From NCBI GenBank assembly GCA_013112575.1, contig JABFGG010000027.1:1-44066 (forward strand): 44,066 bases of DNA, written 5' to 3'. Positions within the stretch are counted from its first letter, which is position 1; the number at the start of each line of letters is the position of its first letter. The notes below the pieces were generated by a model, which was given only the letters and a program-made list of their open reading frames with translations, searched no databases and had not been told where the DNA came from. The translations under genes and the position numbers were made by a program. Below, piece by piece: positions 32,545 through 41,341 of the stretch. The DNA comes from Chloroflexota bacterium (GTDB lineage: Bacteria; Chloroflexota; Anaerolineae; Anaerolineales; UBA11579).

Positions 32545-33531
32545 TTATTCGTCCCGTTCTTGCTGGCGTTCCATGGTCTTCAGGCGACTTTGCAACTTAT
32601 AGACTTCGTTGCGCAAAAAACTGTTTTGCCCAGCGATGACGCCGAAGGAGAGCAATTGCACACCGACGATAATGAGCAGAATGAGTAGGTCAATGGCTGG
32701 CCGCCCGGCGTTGAGGTTGCCGGTGAAGCGCAGATAGGTGACGTAAATACCCAGGATGATCCCCCCAACGATCAAGCCAAGGCCGGACAAACTGAACCAT
32801 AACAAAGGGCGCTCGAAGACAGAAAAGAGGAGGTGCGTGATGGAGGTCTTCCCCAAACGTGTTTTTGAGCTGCCGCGTTTACGGCTGCGCAAGACCGCAG
32901 GAACTTCTTTGATGTTGTAACCTAAAGCCACGGCTTTAGAGAGGATTTCCAGATGGATCTCTTTGCGGTCCTCTTCCAAGACTAGTGTATCGAGAGCCTC
33001 TTTTTTGTAACCGCGTAATACGCATGTGATGGTACTGAAACGCCCGCCAAAGGCTAGCGATAGCACACGGTTGCCGGTTTTGCTGAGGAAAAGGTGGAGA
33101 GGGCGGACCCCGATGGTCTGCCCACCGGGCATGTAAGCAGAACCCAGCACGATGTCCACACGCTCGTCGGCTTTGAGTTGATCGTAGAGTTGCAGGATAT
33201 GGTTGGGGCTGTAGCTGAGGTCGAAGTCAATACTGACCAGATATTTGCCCCAGGCATTGGCAAAGCCGGTGCGCAACGCCTTGCCGCGCCCCTGGTTGAG
33301 GGGATAGGAAACCACGCGCAGATTGTCTACCTTGCTTTCCCACTCCTGGGCCACAACAAGGGTATCATCAATGCTGCCATCATTGACCAGCACCAGCTCC
33401 CATGGATCAGGAAAAGCGGACATGGTCTCCTGAATGGCGGTGACTGTTTTGGCGACGTTGCTCTCCTCGTTGTACATGGGAGCCACAATGCTGAGTTCTA
33501 TGGGGTTAGATGCGTTCTTTTTAGTTGTCAC
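32545..33531 (-). CDS. Family 2 glycosyltransferase with C-terminal membrane helices (polyprenyl-phosphate sugar transferase-like)
   Basis: 328 residues. The GT-A domain begins with SIVAPMYNEESNVAKTV, has the VLVNDGSIDDTL nucleotide loop and a DFDLSYSP (DxD-like) metal site. Two membrane helices lie at about 240-310, then a basic coiled tail (SFLRNEVYKLQSRLKTMER). This is the plan of dolichol/undecaprenyl-phosphate mannose or glucose synthases (DPM1/GtrB-like), which load a sugar on a lipid carrier. Its start overlaps the end of the large membrane protein by 11 nt, which suggests coupled translation and use of the lipid-linked sugar by that protein. Confidence 0.93.
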   Translation of the reverse strand: MTTKKNASNPIELSIVAPMYNEESNVAKTVTAIQETMSAFPDPWELVLVNDGSIDDTLVVAQEWESKVDNLRVVSYPLNQGRGKALRTGFANAWGKYLVSIDFDLSYSPNHILQLYDQLKADERVDIVLGSAYMPGGQTIGVRPLHLFLSKTGNRVLSLAFGGRFSTITCVLRGYKKEALDTLVLEEDRKEIHLEILSKAVALGYNIKEVPAVLRSRKRGSSKTRLGKTSITHLLFSVFERPLLWFSLSGLGLIVGGIILGIYVTYLRFTGNLNAGRPAIDLLILLIIVGVQLLSFGVIAGQNSFLRNEVYKLQSRLKTMERQQERDE

Positions 33532-35659
33532 AGTCCCTCAATAATAAACGCCAATCGTTGTTTTGGTCGTAAAAAGAAGGGTGTTTTTCGAAGCCGATCT
33601 CTGCCAGGTCCAATTCTGTTAGACCAAGATCGTTGACTGGAGAAAACCAAACAACGCAACCTTCGGGAGGAAGTTGCGCCAGCGCCTCTTCTGGAAACTC
33701 CGAATAAAAATCGTAGCGTAAATCGCTACGCCCATAGCGCAGGAAATAAGTGATCAGGCTTATCTTGCGCTCGAAGACGAGGGCATTGGGAGGTAACTCT
33801 CCCGCCAGGCTTTGGATGGTGGCATTTAGGTTGCTATTGACCTGGGTCAGGAAGACTTTGTTGACCTGGGTGGCGGTGGCTCCCAAAAACAGAATTGCTA
33901 CGATGACTACACTAGCGTTTGCGGAAAAAGCAATAATAGATGAACGCTCTTTTAAAAATCCTTGCGCAGCTCGAATTGCACTGAAAGCCAACAAACTCAA
34001 GAGGGGGATATAAAAGATGCTGTAATAACTGCCAGCCAGACGGGAAACATTACGGAAGGCGAAGGCCAGCAAAAAGACGATGATGGCTGCGCGCGCGTGT
34101 TTATCCTTGACAAAAAAGGCAGCCAGCGCAGCCAACGAGAGGGGCGCGTAACGCGTGAAGAAATCGACCAGTGATTCTCGGGCGGGTGTCAGCCACACAA
34201 TTGTGTCGTTGATGGAAACGATGTAACCGGGTCCGCCACGGCCTGCAATGTAGGTGAACAGAGGAAGATAATTGATGAAAAAGAAGAGCGCTCCGATGAG
34301 TGCCAGTGAGAAATTAACCTTCTTGATCTCTTGCCAATCGCGTACTAGATAGTAGATAAAGACCACGCCAGCGGCGGCGATAAAGAAAAATGAACTGGCT
34401 TTAAAAAAGAGGCTGACAACGAAGGCCAGTATGCCCAGGTTGTAGCGCTTGCGCAGAAAGGCGAACAAGCCCAGTGTGCCCATGATGGCAGATGGCAGTT
34501 CCATGTGAGCGTAGTGCATAAAAATAAAGGCCCAGGCTGAAGAAAAGGTGAGCACGAATGTCAGGACGACATTGCCGGGGGAAGCGTCTGTATTGAGGTA
34601 TACGAGAAAAGCGAACCAAATAATGATAAAGAACAAACTGATGAGCGGACTGACGAATTCCAATGGGAGGATCAGGTCGAGTAGGTTACCCATGCGAATG
34701 TAAAAGAAAGGCTCGGAGTACGGAACCAGGTAAAAGGAAGGCTGGAATTCAAATTTGCGCACACGGGCATCAATACCAGGAATGTGCAATGTTGCCAGGG
34801 AAAAGTAGACAATGATAAAGAGTAAACCGAATACTAAATAAGTTTTCCAGTGTTGGCGCAGCCGGGTGGTTAGCGTCGTAAATATAGTCCTGATCTCATC
34901 CGCGATCCGAGCTTTGCCGCGCATAAAAATAAATAGCAACGGGGAAAGGGCGAATACGACATGGAGGGTGATGACGGGATACTCGGGCTGGTCGAACCAG
35001 CGCAGGCTGCGCGTATAGATCAGTACAGCGGCAAAGGTCAGGCCGTAGGGCAGGAAAAGCAGCGTAACCAGGTTGTTGCTGAGGACAGTTTTGAGGCGCT
35101 GACGGTAGTGAGTGTTAAAGGGGGCCAGGATGGGGAACAGTAAATAATTTTTACCCCAGTCCCAAATACGCTGGCGTAGAGCCTTGTGGAAATGGACCTG
35201 CCAGAAATAGGGCCAGAGGATCGTGGCTAACAAGAGGGCGCTGAGGAAAAAGGCTAATCCTGTGAAGGGAGCCAGGCGGGTGGTGTAGCCCCTTATCTGT
35301 GCGTCCGTGGTGCTGAAGGTCAGCCAGAGAGCATAGGCACTGACCAGGAAGATTGCGATAGTGACCAATGAAACAAGTGCGTAAAGTAGCCAATGTCGAA
35401 ATTTATTGTCTAGCGTTTCGACCCAAGTCTCTAGCCTTTTGGCATCTTGCCGTATGAGCCAGTTGGGCCAGGCGGCCAGTAAGACAAAAAGCAGGGCGAG
35501 GCCAACCAGTGCCAGACGAGTGGCCGAGAAACCTAGAAATACGGTGTTCTCCGGGTCGCGGGGGATGCTCAAAATAGCCAGCAAGGTTACCAAGCTACCG
35601 GCTAAGGCCAGCAGCAGCAAGGCGCGCAATCTTGAGGGTTGGAGGATGGAAGGGGTCAT
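33521..35659 (-). CDS. Large multi-pass membrane protein, possible GT-C glycosyltransferase
   Basis: 712 residues, about 13-15 membrane helices, and a C-terminal soluble tail (after about 610) with PPNALVFERKISLITYFLRYG and CVVWFSPVNDLG. The layout (many helices, extracytoplasmic C-terminal domain, neighbour of a polyprenyl-phosphate sugar synthase) resembles GT-C enzymes that use lipid-linked sugars at the outer face. An acidic motif in the first outer loop (PRDPENTVF) might serve as catalytic Asp/Glu, but I cannot align it to a named family. It follows comM by 10 nt and overlaps the GT2 start. Confidence 0.75.
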   Translation of the reverse strand: MTPSILQPSRLRALLLLALAGSLVTLLAILSIPRDPENTVFLGFSATRLALVGLALLFVLLAAWPNWLIRQDAKRLETWVETLDNKFRHWLLYALVSLVTIAIFLVSAYALWLTFSTTDAQIRGYTTRLAPFTGLAFFLSALLLATILWPYFWQVHFHKALRQRIWDWGKNYLLFPILAPFNTHYRQRLKTVLSNNLVTLLFLPYGLTFAAVLIYTRSLRWFDQPEYPVITLHVVFALSPLLFIFMRGKARIADEIRTIFTTLTTRLRQHWKTYLVFGLLFIIVYFSLATLHIPGIDARVRKFEFQPSFYLVPYSEPFFYIRMGNLLDLILPLEFVSPLISLFFIIIWFAFLVYLNTDASPGNVVLTFVLTFSSAWAFIFMHYAHMELPSAIMGTLGLFAFLRKRYNLGILAFVVSLFFKASSFFFIAAAGVVFIYYLVRDWQEIKKVNFSLALIGALFFFINYLPLFTYIAGRGGPGYIVSINDTIVWLTPARESLVDFFTRYAPLSLAALAAFFVKDKHARAAIIVFLLAFAFRNVSRLAGSYYSIFYIPLLSLLAFSAIRAAQGFLKERSSIIAFSANASVVIVAILFLGATATQVNKVFLTQVNSNLNATIQSLAGELPPNALVFERKISLITYFLRYGRSDLRYDFYSEFPEEALAQLPPEGCVVWFSPVNDLGLTELDLAEIGFEKHPSFYDQNNDWRLLLRDCDN

Positions 35660-35669
35660 TAGGTATAAA

Positions 35670-37160
35670 TCAGTTGAGGCTGATCTGGGAGCGATATTGT
35701 AATGCTTCGGCCAGATGGGCTGGCTGTATTGTATCTTCTTCTGCCAGGTCGGCGATGGTGCGGGAGAGTTTGAGGACGCGGTGGTAGGCGCGAGCAGAAA
35801 GCTGCATTTGTTTCATAGCGTTACTGAGGAGCTTCTCGCCAGTCTCGTCCAGCTTGCAGTACAAGCGGATCTCTTCGGGCCCCATATCGGCATTGCTGGC
35901 GCTGTTGCTCTCGGTGAAGCGCTCCCGCTGGCGTTGGCGGGCTTGTTCGACACGGCCGCGGATGTCGCCGGATGATTCGCCCAGGCGGTCGTCGCTGAGT
36001 TTTTTGTAATCTACACGTGGCACTTCAATATGGATATCAATACGGTCAATGAGGGGGCCTGAGAGGCGTTTCTGGTAACGAGTGATAGTTGTTGATGAGC
36101 AGCTGCATTCTTTGACGGTATCGCCATGGTAACCGCAGGGACAGGGGTTCATGGCCCCGACAAGCTGGAAATTGGCCGGGAAGGTCAAAGAACCCTGGGC
36201 GCGACTGATGGTGACCTGCTTATCCTCTAGCGGTTGGCGCATGACTTCCAAAACGCGGGGTCCGAATTCGACCATCTCATCCAGAAAAAGAACACCGCGA
36301 TGAGCCAAGGATATCTCGCCGGGTTGGGGCCAGTTGCCGCCACCCACCAGCCCGGCGTGCGAGATGGTGTGATGAGGGGCGCGGAAAGGGCGGCTGCGCA
36401 GCAAAGGCATGTTCTCTGGCAATTGGTCTGCGACTGAATAAATGCGGGTGACATCCAGGGCTTCTTCCACGGTCATTTCCGGAAGAATGCCGGGCATGGA
36501 ACGCGCCAGCAGGGTCTTGCCTGCGCCGGGCGGGCCGACCATCATGACATTGTGGCCACCGGCAGCAGCCACCTCCAAAGCACGTTTGACGTGCTCCTGG
36601 CCTTTGACCTCCCGAAAGTCCACGTAGCCGTTAGCGGCGACAGTCATATCCGTATGGTCGGCTTCGGCGGGGCTGATGGGGCTGTGACCACTGAGATGAG
36701 CAAACAATGCGCCCAAAGATTCGATGGGGATGACTTCGATCTCAGGAATGAGAGCCGCTTCGGCGGCATCCACGGCAGGCACAAAAATGCGCTGGTAACC
36801 CTCCTGGCGGGCCAGGGCGGCCATAGGTAGTACGCCGCGCACGTGGCGCACGCTGCCATCCAGGGAGAGTTCGCCCAGCACCAGTGAGCTTTCAATCGAT
36901 TCAGGGGACAATTGGTCAGCGGCAATGAGGATGCCCAAAGCAATGGGCAAGTCGTAGACCGGCCCGGCTTTACGAACAGAGGCGGGGGCGAGGTTGACGG
37001 TGATGCGTTTGCGGGGGAAATAAAAACCGGCGTTCTTGATGGCGGCCTGGACACGCTCGCGGCTTTCCTGCACAGCGGCGTCTGGTAAACCAACGATGGT
37101 GATGGTAAGAACAATAAACCAGTAGCAATTGGGGTGGGTTTGGGTGTTGATCTGGGACAT
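35670..37160 (-). CDS. comM: YifB/ComM-like Mg-chelatase-type AAA+ ATPase, unusual N-terminus
   Basis: 496 residues. From residue 23 the protein matches the family: IVGLPDAAVQESRERVQAAI, then the Lon-like domain, Walker A MMVGPPGAGKTLLAR (about 210), Walker B GVLFLDEMVEF, the GAMNPCPCGYHGD cysteine pair and the C-terminal AYHRVLKLSRTIADLA sensor-2 helix. ComM is a branch-migration helicase that helps integrate DNA during natural transformation. The usual first 35 residues (ending GLPxFxIVGLPD) are replaced by 22 unrelated ones. TATAAT lies 8 nt before the ATG and no Shine-Dalgarno is present. It heads the surface-glycan block. Confidence 0.9.
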   Translation of the reverse strand: MSQINTQTHPNCYWFIVLTITIVGLPDAAVQESRERVQAAIKNAGFYFPRKRITVNLAPASVRKAGPVYDLPIALGILIAADQLSPESIESSLVLGELSLDGSVRHVRGVLPMAALARQEGYQRIFVPAVDAAEAALIPEIEVIPIESLGALFAHLSGHSPISPAEADHTDMTVAANGYVDFREVKGQEHVKRALEVAAAGGHNVMMVGPPGAGKTLLARSMPGILPEMTVEEALDVTRIYSVADQLPENMPLLRSRPFRAPHHTISHAGLVGGGNWPQPGEISLAHRGVLFLDEMVEFGPRVLEVMRQPLEDKQVTISRAQGSLTFPANFQLVGAMNPCPCGYHGDTVKECSCSSTTITRYQKRLSGPLIDRIDIHIEVPRVDYKKLSDDRLGESSGDIRGRVEQARQRQRERFTESNSASNADMGPEEIRLYCKLDETGEKLLSNAMKQMQLSARAYHRVLKLSRTIADLAEEDTIQPAHLAEALQYRSQISLN

Positions 37161-37330
37161 AAGCAGGCATTATAAGCGGATTAAGTTCACCGGCCAAAAA
37201 TTAGGGCAGATCCTGGAAAAAATCCCTTCCTAGCATGAGTTGAAGTTGGATAGAAATTGGTTTGAGAGAAGGCTCGCATCAATATGCGTGACTTCCAAGT
37301 TATCTCATGCTTAAAATCTTCTTAGCTTTG

Positions 37331-37358
37331 TTGACATGGTATATTTTGGGTGTAACGT
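37331..37358 (+). promoter_or_regulatory. Possible promoter of the DUF262-HEPN unit
   Basis: TTGACA (37331-37336) is consensus. A weak -10 (TAACGT, 37353-37358) follows after 16 nt; TATAAC lies further on at a poor distance of 22 nt. It lies about 50-70 nt before the DUF262 start. Confidence 0.35.
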
Positions 37359-37403
37359 TATAACTATTTGGAGTGCGATTTTAGCGCATTTGGCGAGGAC
37401 ATT

Positions 37404-38468
37404 ATGGAAAAAATGCAAGTTCCGAAACCGAATACTCAAGCATTAAGTTGGTTCTACGGAGAATATACAAAGGGCACTCTAATACTTAATCCTAAATATC
37501 AACGTAATCCTATTTGGTCAATCGGCCAAAAGTGTTTCCTGATTGATAGTTTAATATCAGGAGCTCCAATCCCGCAAGTGTTCATTAATATAATAACTAA
37601 GGGTGCTGGAACGGACAGAGAAACTTCTTATGAAGTGGTTGATGGGCAACAGCGACTTCGGGCGATTGTCGATTTTGTTGATGATAAGTATTCTTTGGTT
37701 TCAACAACAGCAAAGTCCTATCCTGTTTCTGAAATTTATAAGCCACATATCAAAAAGGTTTACTCTGAACTACCTGCAGATTTGCAAAATACGATTTGGG
37801 ATTATCAGATGGCTGTTCAAGAACTGCGCGGCTGGAGTGAGGAACAAATTCGAGCATTGTTTCGAAGACTAAACTATGTTGTAGAAAGGTTAAATCATCA
37901 AGAATTACGTCACTCACAATACTTTGGTCAGTTTGTGGACGCCGTTGAAACGCTTGCGGAAGATCCCTTTTGGGATGAGATAAATTTGTTTACTCGGCGG
38001 GATTCTCAGCGGATGAAGGATGTTGAATATATTAGTGAATTATTTATCATTATGATTGATGGCGTGCAGAACCAGCAAAAGACCCTTGATGAATTTTACG
38101 CACAATACGATGTTTCATTTCCAGGCAAGCGAAAGTATTTAGAGAGCTTCCAAAATGTGATTTCTTCACTAAGAACGATTGGAGATTTAATTAAAGATAC
38201 CCGCTTCAAGAAGAAAGCAGATTTTTACGGTTTATTTGCTTCAGTAGCTGAATTAAATATGGACAGCTCAAAGCCTGTTGATTTACAACCTGCCAAACAG
38301 AAGCTTTTGGCACTACATGAAAAATTGGATATGACACCACCAGATGAGCTGAGGGATATTTTTGGGCAATACTATTCAACAGTAATCGAAGGTCCGAACA
38401 AGCTCGCTAAACGTAATAGTCGAGTCAATATCCTATTGAAAATGCTGAGAATGGAATTAAACCTTTAG
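37404..38468 (+). CDS. DUF262-domain protein (ParB/GmrS-like fold)
   Basis: 354 residues from ATG 37404, which has GAGG 5 nt upstream (the TTG at 37368 lacks one). The N-terminal 180 residues are a DUF262 domain: LNPKYQRNPIWSIGQKCFLI, SLISGAPIPQVFINI and YEVVDGQQRLRAIVDF, with the DGQQR motif believed to bind or hydrolyse nucleotide. The C-terminal 170 residues are helical and of no known family; the DUF1524 HNH nuclease of GmrSD-type restriction enzymes is absent. DUF262 proteins are frequent in defence islands. An HEPN-type gene follows 16 nt later, so the two probably work together. The pair is AT-rich compared with comM. Confidence 0.9.
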   Translation: MEKMQVPKPNTQALSWFYGEYTKGTLILNPKYQRNPIWSIGQKCFLIDSLISGAPIPQVFINIITKGAGTDRETSYEVVDGQQRLRAIVDFVDDKYSLVSTTAKSYPVSEIYKPHIKKVYSELPADLQNTIWDYQMAVQELRGWSEEQIRALFRRLNYVVERLNHQELRHSQYFGQFVDAVETLAEDPFWDEINLFTRRDSQRMKDVEYISELFIIMIDGVQNQQKTLDEFYAQYDVSFPGKRKYLESFQNVISSLRTIGDLIKDTRFKKKADFYGLFASVAELNMDSSKPVDLQPAKQKLLALHEKLDMTPPDELRDIFGQYYSTVIEGPNKLAKRNSRVNILLKMLRMELNL

Positions 38469-38484
38469 GGGAGAACGCGTTGAC

Positions 38485-39171
38485 ATGACTAATATTTCTG
38501 AAACAGTTAAGGATCAATATAGGGAAAGAGTAGTTCGGAATCTTGAGTATTATAATGAGCTTCTATTGGCAATTCATAATAAGCGGACGGAAGCCTCGTT
38601 ACAAACAATGCTTGCTGAGCAATTTTCGCTAACTTTTGCGATTCTCTGGGAAACATTTTTGAATGATTTGATTATTGCCTATGTTGAGATGAGCCCCGAT
38701 AAGTTTGTTCAGGATTTGCAACGTAGGATTAATCAATCCATCTCTGATAAATACGGTTTAGAATCAGCGAGAAATACTACAACTTCCTTGCCTTCCAATC
38801 TTTCCAAGAGTAGAGTGGTTTCGTTAATTGATCCAAAAGGATGGAATATCACTATTAATTCGTCTAGTGACCTATCTTCAATGGCCAATCGTTATTTATC
38901 TGCAAGTCACGCAAAACGATTCTCATTAGATGCAGCAGACTCAGAATTAATTGATTTCATATTTCCTCTACGAAATTATTTGGCTCACAGAAGCCAGAAA
39001 TCGAAAGATATGCTCGTTGAATATCAATCCAGGCTAAATGAGGCAATTAATGCTCCGCTAGCTGGTAATTTGAGGATAGTAGGCGTTTATTTGAAGCAAG
39101 AATTCCAGCCTGGCGAAACGAGAACCATGTTTTTAGCACAGAGGAGTATTCAAATTGCTTCTAACTTGTAA
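38485..39171 (+). CDS. HEPN-type protein, predicted RNase partner of DUF262
   Basis: 228 residues, mostly helical. The segment IDFIFPLRNYLAHRSQ contains RNYLAH, an RxxxxH motif as in HEPN ribonucleases, preceded by a helical core (FSLTFAILWETFLNDLIIAY). HEPN families of the MAE_28990/RiboL-PSP kind are known to neighbour DUF262 genes, which fits this pair. It may be a toxin that cuts RNA on infection, kept inactive or triggered by the DUF262 protein. GGGGAG lies about 11 nt before the ATG. HEPN assignment rests on motif and context only; no nuclease activity is shown. Confidence 0.72.
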   Translation: MTNISETVKDQYRERVVRNLEYYNELLLAIHNKRTEASLQTMLAEQFSLTFAILWETFLNDLIIAYVEMSPDKFVQDLQRRINQSISDKYGLESARNTTTSLPSNLSKSRVVSLIDPKGWNITINSSSDLSSMANRYLSASHAKRFSLDAADSELIDFIFPLRNYLAHRSQKSKDMLVEYQSRLNEAINAPLAGNLRIVGVYLKQEFQPGETRTMFLAQRSIQIASNL

Positions 39172-39484
39172 AATCCAATTAGATTGCTGGCCATTTTTCT
39201 TGGATAGAAGACAAGTGGACGAGGCAAAATTATTTTAAGAAGCACACCTTGCTGGGCCAAATCAGAAAAAGTCCTTGCAATTTCATTTTGGACATTAGGT
39301 GAATGCTCTCCCATCCCGCCCCGCTTTGATGGGGATGGGGGCGGCGTGGGATGTGAAAGCGGTTAACTGCGGAGTAAAAGCCAGCACCTGAATTCGATAT
39401 TGCCCTAAAAACGAGCCTCCATTTGGAGGCTCGTAGGCTGAAGTCGGCAACATCACCTCGCGCGTGCCAGGTGCGGTCAGTAGA
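39172..39484. other. 313-nt intergenic region
   Basis: Between the HEPN gene and the reverse-strand membrane protein. It contains a GC-rich, partly self-complementary stretch (about 39313-39356, CATCCCGCCCC facing GGGGCGGC and GGGATG) and the terminator at 39407-39434. No ORF with a ribosome site is seen. Confidence 0.5.
39407..39434 (-). terminator. Intrinsic terminator of the reverse-strand membrane protein gene
   Basis: Perfect 10-bp stem ACGAGCCTCC/GGAGGCTCGT around ATTT, followed on the reverse strand by a T run (39411-39407). It lies 51 nt downstream of the stop at 39485. Confidence 0.85.
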
Positions 39485-40663
39485 TCAGCCGTCCCCGGCC
39501 TCGCCTTTCAATGCTTTCCTTATGTCCCTGATCAGCTTCAAGAAACCAAGCGCCCAGTGGTCTTCAAGGCGTCTGATCCTTTTCTCGATCGCCTCCCGCT
39601 CAGGTGCCGAACCGGTTCTTTCTAGCTCGGCACGCAGCCTGTTCAACCTGTTCCGTATCACTACTGCGATGGTCGTAAAGCTGCCCACCAGAACGGCCCC
39701 GATCCAGCCTGCTACTTTAAGAATGAAGCCGGGCGGATCCTCGACCAGCTGCTTTTCGAAGGTAGCCTGGATACCTTGCAGAATGGATCGGGTCGGTGTA
39801 ACGGTAACCGTTATGGTCGGGGTCGTAGTAACTGTGGGCACCGGTGTATCCGTTGGACGGAGGGTCTCGGATGGGACTTCGGTGGGATTGCCGATATATA
39901 TTTCGTATCGCCCGCTCCAGGAGTAGGTCTCGCTATCTTCATCTGCATATACATAGATCACAAGTACACGTTGTCCCTCAAGGTCCTCTGGAGCTGTGAG
40001 CAGCCAAACCCAGGTCGTCGGTCTGGTTTCGCTGATCTCTTGAATGAGAGGAGTTGTTGGTTTTATGATGATGTCGTCAAATTCGATCTCAACTCTCATC
40101 TCGTTATCCACCTGTATTGGCGTTTCCTCCTCTTTTCGGGGCATGCTGCGTGGATCATCTCGATGAGACACGGCGACCTTATTGAATACGTCCGAGCTGT
40201 CGGTCCCCAAAAAACCTATCGTAACGATGAATTCCGACTGTGAACCTGGCCATAGATCGGTTGGATAATTCAGCTTGATGAAACCATCCGAAGTATTGGC
40301 CAGTTCCGCTTCTTCAGCGACTTCCATATCCGGGAACAGCTGGGCCTGCGCTGTAGCTGTGCCCGGATTTGCTGTTGGCGCGCCTCCGAGCGTAGGAGTG
40401 GCAGTGGGACCAAGTGTGTCTACAGGTGTGGAAGTTGCTTGATCTTCGGCCGCTCTTGTTTGGGTTAAAAATAGAGCTACTTGGGTGTTCTCCGCCAGGG
40501 TCGTTGCGTTTGCCGCAGGATAGCCTCGTATGGGTACGATAAGGATCACGTAGACCGCGCCGCATAACACAGTCGCTCCGATCAGTACCGAGAGCACCGT
40601 TGCGGCGACCAGAAAAGCGCGTCTCCCCGAATCTTTGTAAGATGTATTGTTCTGGTGATCCAT
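39485..40663 (-). CDS. Two-span membrane protein with Thr/Pro-rich linkers and a C-terminal coiled coil
   Basis: 392 residues. An N-terminal membrane helix (about 15-42), a Thr/Pro/Ala-rich linker with TPT motifs, a globular outer domain (about 105-265, LNYPTDLWPGSQSEFIVTIG), a second TPT-rich linker, a second membrane helix (about 315-340) and a basic/acidic coiled-coil tail (RNRLNRLRAELERTGSAPER). No family is recognised. The layout suggests a surface sensor or anchor with a small cytosolic coiled coil. A strong GGAGGTGA lies 6 nt before the ATG. It could belong either to the host or to the mobile region on its right. Confidence 0.72.
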   Translation of the reverse strand: MDHQNNTSYKDSGRRAFLVAATVLSVLIGATVLCGAVYVILIVPIRGYPAANATTLAENTQVALFLTQTRAAEDQATSTPVDTLGPTATPTLGGAPTANPGTATAQAQLFPDMEVAEEAELANTSDGFIKLNYPTDLWPGSQSEFIVTIGFLGTDSSDVFNKVAVSHRDDPRSMPRKEEETPIQVDNEMRVEIEFDDIIIKPTTPLIQEISETRPTTWVWLLTAPEDLEGQRVLVIYVYADEDSETYSWSGRYEIYIGNPTEVPSETLRPTDTPVPTVTTTPTITVTVTPTRSILQGIQATFEKQLVEDPPGFILKVAGWIGAVLVGSFTTIAVVIRNRLNRLRAELERTGSAPEREAIEKRIRRLEDHWALGFLKLIRDIRKALKGEAGDG

Positions 40664-41058
40664 TTGATCTCACCTCCCCGGATGATGCGGATGCCGTTTG
40701 GCGGATAGCGCGAAAAGCTCTGCAGATAAGAGTGCTATATTAACCCCAAATTGTCCCGTTGGTTGTGACCGGTAGAGGTTTTAGAACTACTCTAAGGGGA
40801 AAATGGGAGTCCTGACCACACTGGATGCCAGCCGGGACACCCACGCGCTCCCTTGGAGTGACCGTAATTCGAAAAGCGGTGAATGCTGAGGGCTTGGGAG
40901 ATCTCGGATCCACATACCGACGGAAGCAACTTCAAAGTAACGATCGGAACAACGCGTGTCAAGTGTTGTTCTTTGATTTTTCCGGTAAAAACCCCTATCT
41001 GGCAAAAAATGAGTACAACTGCCTACGTGTTCCAAGGTGTCAAGACTTTGCCAGTTGC

Positions 41059-41087
41059 TTGTTATAGAACATCTGTTTTGCTATAAT
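41059..41087 (+). promoter_or_regulatory. Promoter with extended -10, for the 41135 gene
   Basis: TTGTTA (41059-41064), 17-nt spacer, TATAAT (41082-41087) preceded by TGC, giving a TGnTATAAT extended -10. The transcript would start near 41094. Confidence 0.8.
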
Positions 41088-41102
41088 TCGGTCCCATAGG
41101 TA

Positions 41103-41122
41103 TTGGGGGATTTGATCCCCAA
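41103..41122 (+). promoter_or_regulatory. 5'-UTR hairpin touching the ribosome site
   Basis: Arms TTGGGG/CCCCAA (41103-41108 with 41117-41122). Its 3' arm reaches the first bases of the AAAGGA ribosome site at 41121-41126, so folding could limit initiation. Confidence 0.4.
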
Positions 41123-41134
41123 AGGACCTGGCAT

Positions 41135-41341
41135 ATGCCATACGGAATAGAGGTATTGAGTTTTCTGCGTGATCGAACTGAGGAGGAGATCCGCAGCTAT
41201 TTGCCACCGGACCTGGCGCGCAGGTTCGATGATCTGTTGATGTTGACGGACTATATGGCCGGGAGGGAGGGCAGTCATTGCCCCGAGGAGGAGATCCCGA
41301 TGATTGTAGAAAGACTTAGTAAGAAAAAAGCCCCTAATTAG
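41135..41341 (+). CDS. Small uncharacterised protein
   Basis: 68 residues, helical, strongly charged (RDRTEEEIRSYLPPDLARRFDD); no membrane segment. No family is recognised. A full set of signals supports it as a real gene: extended -10 promoter, AAAGGA 8 nt before the ATG, and a terminator. Its last codons (S-K-K-K-A-P-N) and TAG stop are inside the 40-bp terminator palindrome shared with the convergent repressor gene. It stands at the left edge of the phage-like early region. Confidence 0.7.
   Translation: MPYGIEVLSFLRDRTEEEIRSYLPPDLARRFDDLLMLTDYMAGREGSHCPEEEIPMIVERLSKKKAPN

Larger units (their letters stand above)
40664..41134. other. 471-nt intergenic region between divergent genes
   Basis: It holds the ribosome site of the reverse gene, a promoter for the 41135 gene (41059-41087) and a 5'-UTR hairpin (41103-41122). 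Short open frames in 40787-41086 lack ribosome sites and protein character. No tRNA or direct repeat that could be an attachment site was recognised. Confidence 0.5.
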
